Assembly (NCBI GenBank): GCA_013372875.1
Contig: JABXIW010000276.1
Location: forward strand, 1-14,282
Origin: Gammaproteobacteria bacterium
GTDB lineage: Bacteria; Pseudomonadota; Gammaproteobacteria; Enterobacterales; Kangiellaceae
Reading direction: 5' to 3'
Length of the DNA: 14,282 nt
Below the pieces are notes generated by a model, which saw only the letters and a program-made list of their open reading frames with translations, did not search any database and was not told the DNA's origin. The translations under genes and the position numbers were made by a program. Below are positions 8,336-14,282 of the stretch, piece by piece; the first letter of the stretch is position 1; every line of letters begins with the position of its first letter.

Positions 8336-9235
8336 ATGGAAAAAGTTTTAATCACTGGCGGCACTGGCTTTATAGGCCGCCATCTCATTCCCGCCTTGGA
8401 ACAAAGCGGCTATAAAGTTTTGGTCAAATCGCGCACTCCTGAAAAATTTAAGGACGATTTCTTTTTTCGAAATGTCGACTTTTATTGGGATTTTGATGAA
8501 ACCCCGCCAGCTGATGCAGTGGTAAATCTATGTGGTGAAAACCTTGCTAATAAACGCTGGACAGTAAAACAAAAACGAAAAATTTATACCAGCCGCATTG
8601 AGGAAACCATTAAGCTGGTAGACTGGATAGATAAACAAGAAGAAAAACCACATACATTTATTTCGGGATCGGCCATTGGTTTTTACGGCAGTCGCGGCGA
8701 TGAAATTCTTAATGAAAAATCTGAGCACGGCGATTTGAAAGAGTTTCAGGTTAAACTGTGTAATAACTGGGAGTTATCGGCGAAGCGCGCTGCTAGCATG
8801 GGCATTCGAACCTCCATTATTCGTACGGGAGTAGTTCTTGGTGACGACGGTGCCTTATCTAAAATGTTAACGCCATTTAAGCTAGGTTTAGGTGGAAAAC
8901 TTGGAACCGGTAAACAATGGTTTTCCTGGATCCACATTCAAGATCAAGTCAGTGCCATGATGCATATCCTTAAAGATCCGAACCTTTTTGGGCTCTACAA
9001 TTTAACTGCACCCAATCCTGTAACCAATGCTGAACTAACGCAAAAACTGGCGTCGAAACTAGGTAAAAAAGCGAGTTTAAATGTGCCTGCATTTGCCTTA
9101 AAACTTCGATTAGGTGAGTTCGCAAATTTATTATTAACAGGGCAAAAAGTTTTGCCAGAAGCCTTACAGCACTCTGGCTTTGAGTTTCAATATCCAACGC
9201 TAGATGCAGCGTTAGAAGATTTGATTGATATTTAA
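8336..9235 (+). CDS. TIGR01777-family NAD(P)-binding epimerase-like protein (YfcH type)
   Basis: A 299-residue extended short-chain dehydrogenase-like protein. The N-terminal Rossmann motif GGTGFIGRHLIPAL (residues 8–21) is intact. VVNLCGENLANKRWT and FISGSAIGFYGSRGDE are signatures of the TIGR01777/YfcH group, and RTGVVLGDDGALSKMLTPFK with FSWIHIQDQV is the usual following segment. The C-terminal 50 residues, ending SGFEFQYPTLDAALEDLI, match the DUF1731 domain of this family. The substrate is unknown; 'sugar nucleotide epimerase' in databases is a family label. The ATG at 8336 has AAGGA 8 bases upstream. It stands alone after a 245-base gap and its stop codon is one base from the stop of the convergent amidohydrolase gene. 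Confidence 0.9.
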   Translation: MEKVLITGGTGFIGRHLIPALEQSGYKVLVKSRTPEKFKDDFFFRNVDFYWDFDETPPADAVVNLCGENLANKRWTVKQKRKIYTSRIEETIKLVDWIDKQEEKPHTFISGSAIGFYGSRGDEILNEKSEHGDLKEFQVKLCNNWELSAKRAASMGIRTSIIRTGVVLGDDGALSKMLTPFKLGLGGKLGTGKQWFSWIHIQDQVSAMMHILKDPNLFGLYNLTAPNPVTNAELTQKLASKLGKKASLNVPAFALKLRLGEFANLLLTGQKVLPEALQHSGFEFQYPTLDAALEDLIDI

Positions 9236-9236
9236 A

Positions 9237-10793
9237 TTAGTCGGTTTTGGCCGATTTTGCTTGTTTTATTAACTCCTTGACATCGGCTCTTAATCGCGCG
9301 GCGTCATAAAGAATACCGTTCTTAATGGTGTATTTTACACCACCCACTCTTTTCGCCACATTATCCAAACCAAGACGATAATGACCAGTGCCATAAAGCA
9401 CTTTAAAATTGGCAATAGGGTTTTCTTCTAGGATCACTAGATCTGCGAGCTTACCAGGGATCACCGAGCCAATTTGCTCTTGCATACCAAGCGCTTCTGC
9501 GCCATTTAAGGTGGCCGATTGGATTACTTCCAGCGGATGAAAACCAGCCTCTTGCAACAACTCCATTTCACGGATATAGCCAAAACCGAAAATTTTATAA
9601 ATATAGCCAGCATCAGAGCCAATGGTTACACGTCCACCATGATTTTTATAATCATTTAAAAAGTTCATCCACTTACGGAAATTGGCTTTCCAGTCTATTT
9701 CGTTCTGGGTGGTCCAATCAAAAAAGTAAGATCCGTGCGATTCACGATTAGGCTCAAAAAATGCTTTTAGTTTGGGGTGAGTGTAATCTTCATGCCAATC
9801 CGCATTGCGCTCGCGCATCACATCGCGACTGGCTTCATAAATGGTCATAGTCGGATTGATAGTAAAATCCAATTCAATCAATTCGTCACGCACCGCATTC
9901 CATTTGTCACTACCCTGCTCCGCTGCTTGTTGCCATAAACGTCCTGCCTCGGTAAAACGATGTGACTCGTTGTTGTAATTATAATCGAGTGGATAATCCT
10001 GAATGATTTGCCCTTCAAACATAGCTTCAGGCAAACCATACCAATGCTCCATGGTGGTTAGCCCCATACGAGCCGAATCAAGCGCGTTGGTGCCAACTAC
10101 GTTGAGCTGGGCATGATGCATAGCGGTTCCTAAGCCTTGCTTTTTAGCTTCATCCAGCGCCGCAGCCATCATATTTTTAGGCAAACCAAAGAACTTAATG
10201 CCTTTAGCGCCTTTTTTAGCTACGTGACGCACCCATTTGCGTGTTTCTTCGGGCGTAGTGATTTGACTATTCCAGTCCATATTAAAGCCAATGTACGGAA
10301 TAATTCGTGGCGCAGTTATTTGATTGTCATCACTGAGTTTTTGATGTTTTAGTGTCCAATCTAAACCATTAAAGCTACCCGGTTCGCGCACCGTAGTAAT
10401 ACCATGGGCTAACCATAATTTGAACGGGTATTCTGCTGGTAAGCCATCTACACTGCCTGCGATATGACCATGAAGATCAATAAAGCCTGGCAAAACATAA
10501 TGCCCGCTAATATCAATGACTTTATCTAAATCATTGACTTGAGGTCTGCGGCCTTCTTTAATTGCAACACCAGGCGCACCAACTGAACGTACCGATATAA
10601 TTTTGTTATCCTGAATAACAATATCCACAGGCCCTGTGGGTGGCGCACCTTCGCCGTTAATTAAGATGCCACCTCTTAGGATCAATCGATTAAATGGCCC
10701 CTCACCTTCTGAGCGTTTTGGGGCATCTAGAGTGGCAGCTGATAGCCAATTAGAAAATAAAATACAAGCGGTTGCTAATATTAATTTTTTCAT
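9237..10793 (-). CDS. Exported metal-dependent amidohydrolase
   Basis: A 518-residue amidohydrolase-superfamily enzyme with a Sec signal peptide (MKKLILATACILFSNWLSA, cleavage near residue 19–20), so it should act in the periplasm or outside. The urease-like barrel is recognisable: LPGFIDLHGHIAG supplies His108 and His110, Lys200 in GIKFFG is a candidate bridging carboxylated lysine, and His227 (MHHAQ), His250 (MEHWYG) and Asp394 (IGSDAGY) are the expected later ligands. The C-terminal SATLNGAEALGM, then GSVIPGKLADLVIL, closes the small beta domain. Relatives include imidazolonepropionase-like proteins and secreted prolidase-type amidohydrolases, but I cannot assign a substrate. It starts 21 bases after the secreted DUF1579-like gene, implying an operon of two exported proteins. 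Confidence 0.9.
   Translation of the reverse strand: MKKLILATACILFSNWLSAATLDAPKRSEGEGPFNRLILRGGILINGEGAPPTGPVDIVIQDNKIISVRSVGAPGVAIKEGRRPQVNDLDKVIDISGHYVLPGFIDLHGHIAGSVDGLPAEYPFKLWLAHGITTVREPGSFNGLDWTLKHQKLSDDNQITAPRIIPYIGFNMDWNSQITTPEETRKWVRHVAKKGAKGIKFFGLPKNMMAAALDEAKKQGLGTAMHHAQLNVVGTNALDSARMGLTTMEHWYGLPEAMFEGQIIQDYPLDYNYNNESHRFTEAGRLWQQAAEQGSDKWNAVRDELIELDFTINPTMTIYEASRDVMRERNADWHEDYTHPKLKAFFEPNRESHGSYFFDWTTQNEIDWKANFRKWMNFLNDYKNHGGRVTIGSDAGYIYKIFGFGYIREMELLQEAGFHPLEVIQSATLNGAEALGMQEQIGSVIPGKLADLVILEENPIANFKVLYGTGHYRLGLDNVAKRVGGVKYTIKNGILYDAARLRADVKELIKQAKSAKTD
9239..9258 (+). terminator. Possible terminator of the epimerase gene, inside the opposing gene
   Basis: On the plus strand AGTCGG (9239–9244) pairs with CCGATT (9251–9256, one G-T pair) around TTTTGG; the T-rich tract TTTTGCTTGTTTT begins at 9255. 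The stem starts 4 bases past the epimerase stop and lies within the last codons of the convergent amidohydrolase gene. The stem is short, so this is only a candidate. Confidence 0.3.
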
Positions 10794-10814
10794 TATTAAA
10801 TTCCGGTTTAAAAT

Positions 10815-11387
10815 TTATTCGACTTTATCACAATTTAGTCTAAAGACTTCTAGCCAATTTTTACCATCATCCAAGTTTGAAGACTCGTATTTCCAATCAA
10901 AGTGCTTATCGCTGATATTGTGAAAAGTGATTTTTGCTTTATGCGCAGGTCGCTGTGCACTGGCGGGATAATCGCCATTCATGACCAATAATTTTTCATC
11001 AAAAGTAGCTTCAAAATCTTGGAATCTGGCTAGCTTGTCAAAAGTCCAAGTCATAAGCCATTTATCAGTTTTTGGGTTATAAATGCGCATATTAGTTCCC
11101 ATACCAGGAGCGGATAAATCTTTTGCCTGTGGATACCAATAATCTTGGATCGCATGACCATTTAAAATATAACGCCATTCCCATCGTGATACTTGTTCAG
11201 GAATTTGCCAAGTACCATCTTGTTGCAAGATTTGACGTTTGCAATGCCAATTGCCCATTAAAACCTGCATCTTTGCAACGCTTTTTGCTGCATCTGCTGC
11301 TGGCTCTAAACGAGTATAATCTGCGGAGCTGACTGAACTCCAAGTAAGCAGTGAAATAGTAGTAATAACTGAGAGTTTTCTTAGCAT
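10815..11387 (-). CDS. Secreted DUF1579-like protein of unknown function
   Basis: A 190-residue protein with a signal peptide (MLRKLSVITTISLLTWSSVS then SA, cleavage after Ala22). The mature part has a pattern I associate with DUF1579-like lipocalin-fold proteins: a starting GNWHC box, then RWEWRYILNGHAIQDYWYP, GTNMRIYNPKTDKWLMTW and paired beta-strand segments to the end. No catalytic motif is apparent. The start is fixed by a near-perfect ribosome site AGGAGG (11398–11393) five bases before ATG 11387; an in-frame ATG at 11423 would add 12 residues that break the signal peptide's usual shape. It lies 21 bases upstream of the amidohydrolase gene and is probably cotranscribed with it. Family assignment is moderate; function is unknown. 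Confidence 0.8.
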   Translation of the reverse strand: MLRKLSVITTISLLTWSSVSSADYTRLEPAADAAKSVAKMQVLMGNWHCKRQILQQDGTWQIPEQVSRWEWRYILNGHAIQDYWYPQAKDLSAPGMGTNMRIYNPKTDKWLMTWTFDKLARFQDFEATFDEKLLVMNGDYPASAQRPAHKAKITFHNISDKHFDWKYESSNLDDGKNWLEVFRLNCDKVE

Positions 11388-11392
11388 AATGG

Positions 11393-11398
11393 CCTCCT
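11393..11398 (-). promoter_or_regulatory. Strong ribosome binding site that sets the DUF1579-like start
   Basis: AGGAGG on the minus strand, inside AAAGGAGGCC, stands five bases from ATG 11387. It is the best Shine-Dalgarno in the window and excludes the longer reading from 11423. Confidence 0.85.
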
Positions 11399-11476
11399 TT
11401 TGCTTCATTGGACAATGCCGCAATTATGGCGCTTCTGCAAAGATAAAGTGTGTCGAAATGTTACTAAAAGTAGTGG

Positions 11477-12382
11477 TTATTTTTTTAGGTTAACCACACC
11501 ATTCGGTACATGACCACTAGCGATATGCTCTTTAGCACGCTCAATATGCCCTTCTTGATCATCAAAAAACACATCCGCACCAAAGGCTTTTAAGAATTGT
11601 GTTTTATCCATACCACCTAAAAACAAGGCTTCATCAATGCGAATATCCCAATACCGAAGCGTTCTAATTACCCTCTCATGAGCGGGTGCTGAACGCGCTG
11701 TAACTAAGGCAGTTCTTATTGGACACTCTTCGGAAGAATATTCTTTTTGAATTTTATGTAACGCCGCTAAAAAGTTTTTGAAGGGCCCGCCTTCTAGCGG
11801 CTTTTGGGCTGAAGCCTTTTCGTGCTTGGTAAACTCTTCTAAACCACTTTGCTGATAAACCTTTTCAGCTTCATCGGAAAACAAAACGGCATCACCATCA
11901 AAGGCAAATTTTATATGCTCAGCATCCGCCGTAGCTTGATTTGGCGCAACTATGGTCGCGGCAGCAATACCGTTATCGATAGCTTGCTTCACATCATAAG
12001 GGTTCGTTGATAAAAATAAGTGCGCGCCAAATGCCGAAGCGTATAAATAAGGACTATTGCCTGAAGTAAAAGCTGCTCGGGTAATTTGTAATTGATGATT
12101 CTCTATCGAATTAAAGACTCGCAAGCCAGTATCCGCACTGTTTCTTGAGAGCAAAATTACCTCAACTCGAGGCTTGTCTTTAGCATCTAAATTAAGTGCT
12201 AATAACTTTTTAACTAGCCCAAAAGCAGCGCCTGGACTGAGCATTTCATCTTCATGCTCAATTTGATATTGAGCATAAGTATCGACACCCTTTTCAAGAT
12301 AAACTCTATGGCTATCAGCTAAATCAAACAGGGCGCTTGACGAAATCGCAATAACCAGAGTGTCGTTAAATGCTATTGGCAT
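11477..12382 (-). CDS. Cytosolic 5'-nucleotidase family protein (NT5C1A-like)
   Basis: A 301-residue protein of the bacterial/eukaryotic cytosolic 5'-nucleotidase I family, expected to dephosphorylate nucleoside monophosphates. The family's first block is present (LVIAISSSALFDLADSHRV, residues 9–27), as are VILLSRNSADTGLRVFNSIE, then RAAFTSGNSPYLYASAF, the HAD-like aspartate motif FDGDAVLFSDEAEKVY (160–175) and the closing ADVFFDDQEGHIERA (269–283). There is no signal peptide, so it is cytoplasmic. It begins 6 bases after the mlaA stop, indicating cotranscription. The nearest ribosome-like site, GAGGA, is about 13 bases from the ATG, which is distant, so translation may depend on coupling to mlaA. 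Substrate preference cannot be read from the sequence. Confidence 0.88.
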   Translation of the reverse strand: MPIAFNDTLVIAISSSALFDLADSHRVYLEKGVDTYAQYQIEHEDEMLSPGAAFGLVKKLLALNLDAKDKPRVEVILLSRNSADTGLRVFNSIENHQLQITRAAFTSGNSPYLYASAFGAHLFLSTNPYDVKQAIDNGIAAATIVAPNQATADAEHIKFAFDGDAVLFSDEAEKVYQQSGLEEFTKHEKASAQKPLEGGPFKNFLAALHKIQKEYSSEECPIRTALVTARSAPAHERVIRTLRYWDIRIDEALFLGGMDKTQFLKAFGADVFFDDQEGHIERAKEHIASGHVPNGVVNLKK

Positions 12383-12388
12383 AAGCTA

Positions 12389-13117
12389 TTAAAAATCCTC
12401 ACAATCTTCTTCAAACTCACACTCATCATCTTCAATAGACGGCTTTCCGTCATGAATTAGAAATTCACGTCTTTGCAAATACACATCACGGATAAGCGTG
12501 TAGTCATCGGGAGCTGAGTTAAGTTGATCTTCTAGGCTCAACAGACCAGCGCGAGTTTGCACTACATCTAGCACGCGCAAACCTATTTCAGTCTGATCAT
12601 CATTCATCTCATCATATAAGTTATAAATGACGAAGCTATCAACACCTTGGCCAAAGGCATCTCTAGTGGTTGAAGGGCCAAAGAAAGGCAGCATAATGTA
12701 AGCTCCATCACCAACTCCCCAAGTAGCGAGGGTTTGACCAAAATCTTCTGGCTGATGCTCTAGGCCCATATCCGTTGCAGGATCTAACAAACCCGCCAAG
12801 CCCAGAGTGGAGTTTATTAAAAACCGACCGGTATCTTTTAGTGCTTTACCAAGTTTAAACTGCAAAACATCGTTAATAATAGTTGGGACTTCACCGATAT
12901 TACTGAAGAAATTCGATACTCCTTTTTCTACAGGATCAGGAGTAATGGCCTTATAACCTTTGGCAATGGGTTTTAAAAGTGCCTTGTCTGCACTTTTATT
13001 GAACTCCCACATAGAGCGGTTAAAATCTTCATAAGGATCTGCAGGGTTTTCGCCAGTTGTGGCGCAAGCATTAATAATTAAAGACGTGGCGAATAAGCCT
13101 ATAATTCTTAGTTTCAT
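12389..13117 (-). CDS. mlaA: MlaA (VacJ) outer-membrane phospholipid-transport lipoprotein
   Basis: The outer-membrane lipoprotein that removes phospholipids from the outer leaflet and passes them to periplasmic MlaC. The lipoprotein signal MKLRIIGLFATSLIINAC has its lipidated cysteine at residue 18. The family landmarks are intact: DPYEDFNRSMWEFN (27–40), the amphipathic region INDVLQFKLGKALKDTGRF, LINSTLGLAGLLDPAT (100–115), DFGQTLATWGVGDGAYIMLP (125–144) and FGPSTTRDAFG. The 242-residue length is normal. AAGGA precedes the ATG well. The C-terminus is oddly acidic with two cysteines (ECEFEEDCEDF, Cys233 and Cys239). The mlaFEDCB transporter genes are not here, as is common for mlaA. It is followed within 6 bases by the nucleotidase gene. 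Confidence 0.95.
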   Translation of the reverse strand: MKLRIIGLFATSLIINACATTGENPADPYEDFNRSMWEFNKSADKALLKPIAKGYKAITPDPVEKGVSNFFSNIGEVPTIINDVLQFKLGKALKDTGRFLINSTLGLAGLLDPATDMGLEHQPEDFGQTLATWGVGDGAYIMLPFFGPSTTRDAFGQGVDSFVIYNLYDEMNDDQTEIGLRVLDVVQTRAGLLSLEDQLNSAPDDYTLIRDVYLQRREFLIHDGKPSIEDDECEFEEDCEDF

Positions 13118-13145
13118 TCTTTTTCCTTGATGAGTTATTGCTCGC

Positions 13146-13158
13146 TATTGTAACAATA
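13146..13158. repeat. 13-base perfect palindrome TATTGT-A-ACAATA before mlaA
   Basis: Arms of six bases around one central base, in the 53-base gap between the DUF2063 gene and mlaA. On the minus strand it contains TACAAT, a good -10 match, but no correctly spaced -35 box. It shares the ATTGT/ACAAT arms of the repeat at 4480–4497 with a different spacer, so common regulation is not supported. It could be a promoter element, an operator or chance in AT-rich DNA. Confidence 0.3.
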
Positions 13159-13170
13159 AGTGATTCAAAG

Positions 13171-13971
13171 TTATAGATTGACGCCTAGAATTACATCTCT
13201 TTGTAGGAAATCTTGTAGAATTTGCTTGCCACCATCAATCAGCTGTTGCGGTTCTGGAAATTGAGTTTCAGTCTGCAACTGGGCAATCGCCTCTTCACCT
13301 GTTAGCTGAATTTCCTTTTCTGTCTCTGCCTCTTGAAATATCTCCAATAAACGATAAGTAATCGCATTGGTTTCCATAAAGTCCACTTGATGTTCACGAT
13401 TTCTGGAAATTATTAAAAAGGTTGGCAGTTCTGGTGCGTCTGTTGGTACATAAGCATCACCAATTCGGTGCACTGGATATTGATACACCAATGGCCACGC
13501 TAATGGTGAAACTACCACTTTTTGCTGATATAGGTCGCCATTTCGATCGTGCGGAAACTTTAAAATATCCCCCGTATCCGACAAAGCGTTTAGTTCCATC
13601 CATTCCCAATGTGCCAACTCTTGCAGGAATGCATAATCTCCAGCTTGCGGCTCTCTATGGTCCGTTAAGTAATCTAAAAAGGCTTTAGAGATATCGCGAA
13701 AATAAGGGCTGTGAGCTCGGTAATTAATATAAAACTCTCTCACCAATTGATGCCAACTTTGATCATTGTACAAGCCTCTTAAAATCGGGAAGCTGTTAGA
13801 ACAAAAGTTTTCAATATTGTTATAAAACAAATCTCGATAGACTTTCATGCGTCTATCTTCAATCTCAGCGGGCTTATCGACACCTTCCGGATCTCTTAAA
13901 TGCCCAGCAAAGTCATATTGGATCTGCTGGAATTTTGGGAGCTCTTTTCTGGCACTTGATGACTTAGGCAA
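13171..13971 (-). CDS. DUF2063 protein, HvfC/BufC-like partner of an MNIO enzyme
   Basis: A 266-residue DUF2063 protein. The N-terminal domain is recognisable from [20 protein letters not shown], then [20 protein letters not shown] and [28 protein letters not shown] lies near the middle, and the C-terminal domain includes [16 protein letters not shown]. In bufferin/Hvf systems this partner helps the DUF692 enzyme bind and modify its precursor peptide. I place the start at TTG 13971, because AAGGA lies 7 bases ahead and family-like sequence begins within about 10 residues. The upstream ATG at 14100 would add 43 residues that are an off-frame reading of the DUF692 gene. The TTG overlaps the DUF692 stop by 8 bases (TTGCCTAA), implying translational coupling. 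Family confident; start moderately so. Confidence 0.87.
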   Translation of the reverse strand: MPKSSSARKELPKFQQIQYDFAGHLRDPEGVDKPAEIEDRRMKVYRDLFYNNIENFCSNSFPILRGLYNDQSWHQLVREFYINYRAHSPYFRDISKAFLDYLTDHREPQAGDYAFLQELAHWEWMELNALSDTGDILKFPHDRNGDLYQQKVVVSPLAWPLVYQYPVHRIGDAYVPTDAPELPTFLIISRNREHQVDFMETNAITYRLLEIFQEAETEKEIQLTGEEAIAQLQTETQFPEPQQLIDGGKQILQDFLQRDVILGVNL

Positions 13972-14282
13972 TGGCTTTTCCTTTGAGCTCTTTATCAAGG
14001 AATTTTTGCTGGATGACTTTGATTTGAGCCACTTCGGACAATAATTCAGCCATTGGCGGAATATTAAAGTCTCGCTCCAACAATGTTGGGAAAACGCCAA
14101 ACTCTTGATACGCCGTTTCTAACAAGGCCCAAACATCGGGCTTCACATCGGCACCATGGGTATCCACTTTCAAATCATCCGCTTCATCATAATGACCAGC
14201 GATATGAGCATAAGCAATCCGCTCTTTGGGCAGTGCTTTTAAAAATTCCTGCGCATCGTAGCGATGGTTAATGCTATTCACA
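13964..14282 (-). CDS. DUF692 / MNIO-family enzyme, C-terminal part (runs off right edge)
   Basis: The last 105 codons of a DUF692 protein, a multinuclear non-heme iron oxidative enzyme (MbnB/HvfB/BufB relatives) that modifies cysteines of ribosomally made peptides. Visible family blocks are [20 protein letters not shown], then [21 protein letters not shown] (histidine- and acid-rich, where the family's iron ligands and active-site residues cluster), [14 protein letters not shown] and [19 protein letters not shown]. The frame is open to the edge; the GTG near 14281 is internal, since the family is about 280 residues long. The gene is directly coupled to the DUF2063 gene. The precursor peptide gene, usually DUF2282 in this arrangement, would lie just to the right and cannot be seen. 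Confidence 0.9.
   Translation of the reverse strand, partial: VNSINHRYDAQEFLKALPKERIAYAHIAGHYDEADDLKVDTHGADVKPDVWALLETAYQEFGVFPTLLERDFNIPPMAELLSEVAQIKVIQQKFLDKELKGKAIA

Noticed and set aside
11388..11423. Longer DUF1579-like protein starting at ATG 11423
   Set aside because: It would read through the AGGAGG ribosome site and place 12 extra residues ahead of a normal signal peptide.
13146..13158. Shared operator between the mlaA palindrome and the repeat at 4480–4497
   Set aside because: Both have ATTGT/ACAAT arms, but spacers of 1 and 6 bases would place half-sites on different helix faces; such AT-rich arms arise easily by chance.
13972..14100. A 43-residue N-terminal extension of the DUF2063 protein from ATG 14100
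   Set aside because: The region codes conserved DUF692 C-terminus in another frame, and the extension does not resemble DUF2063 proteins; TTG 13971 has a better ribosome site.
1..14282. Mobile elements, CRISPR array, tRNA genes or phage genes
   Set aside because: I looked for transposase-like proteins, spaced direct repeats and tRNA-like cloverleaf ends and saw none; all long frames are explained by cellular genes.

Overview
The window looks like a chromosomal segment from a free-living, AT-leaning gammaproteobacterium. The evidence is the AcnD-type methylcitrate cycle, the gene order pabB – nudL-like Nudix – sdaA (also found in E. coli), an MlaA (VacJ) outer-membrane lipoprotein and an MNIO/DUF2063 pair at the right edge. 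A marine Kangiella- or Alteromonadales-like source is a guess from overall protein character, not something I could test. I see no tRNA, rRNA, insertion sequence, CRISPR array or phage gene. Gene density is very high, and no gap without a gene exceeds 300 bases.

Left block, minus strand (4441 down to 1): a propionate-catabolism operon. It reads class I fumarase, an unknown 82-residue two-helix membrane protein, prpB (methylisocitrate lyase), prpC (2-methylcitrate synthase), then the start of acnD (2-methylcitrate dehydratase), which runs off the left edge. PrpC joins propionyl-CoA to oxaloacetate, AcnD dehydrates the product, and PrpB cleaves 2-methylisocitrate to pyruvate and succinate. Fumarase sits on the route from that succinate back to oxaloacetate. 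The first four genes are tightly packed: fumarase stop and next start overlap by one base, followed by gaps of 8 and about 50 bases. A strong intrinsic terminator lies between prpC and acnD. A candidate promoter with an inverted-repeat operator over its -10 box lies before fumarase. No prpR-type regulator is adjacent.

Middle block, plus strand (4622–9235): pabB (folate branch of chorismate metabolism) overlaps a NudL-type CoA pyrophosphatase gene. Then come sdaA (iron-sulfur L-serine dehydratase, starting with TTG) and, after a 245-base gap, a TIGR01777/YfcH-type NAD(P)-binding epimerase-like gene.

Right block, minus strand (14282 down to 9237): the end of a DUF692/MNIO gene and a DUF2063 gene overlap by 8 bases and resemble the B and C genes of bufferin/Hvf copper-stress systems. 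Below them lie mlaA, a cytosolic 5'-nucleotidase-family gene, a secreted DUF1579-like protein and an exported metal-dependent amidohydrolase. The last gene converges on the epimerase gene with one base between the stop codons.

Most genes are housekeeping or ordinary catabolic genes. The parts most worth a second look are the terminator inside the prp operon, the fumarase-led operon with its unknown membrane protein and candidate operator, and the MNIO/DUF2063 pair cut by the right edge.
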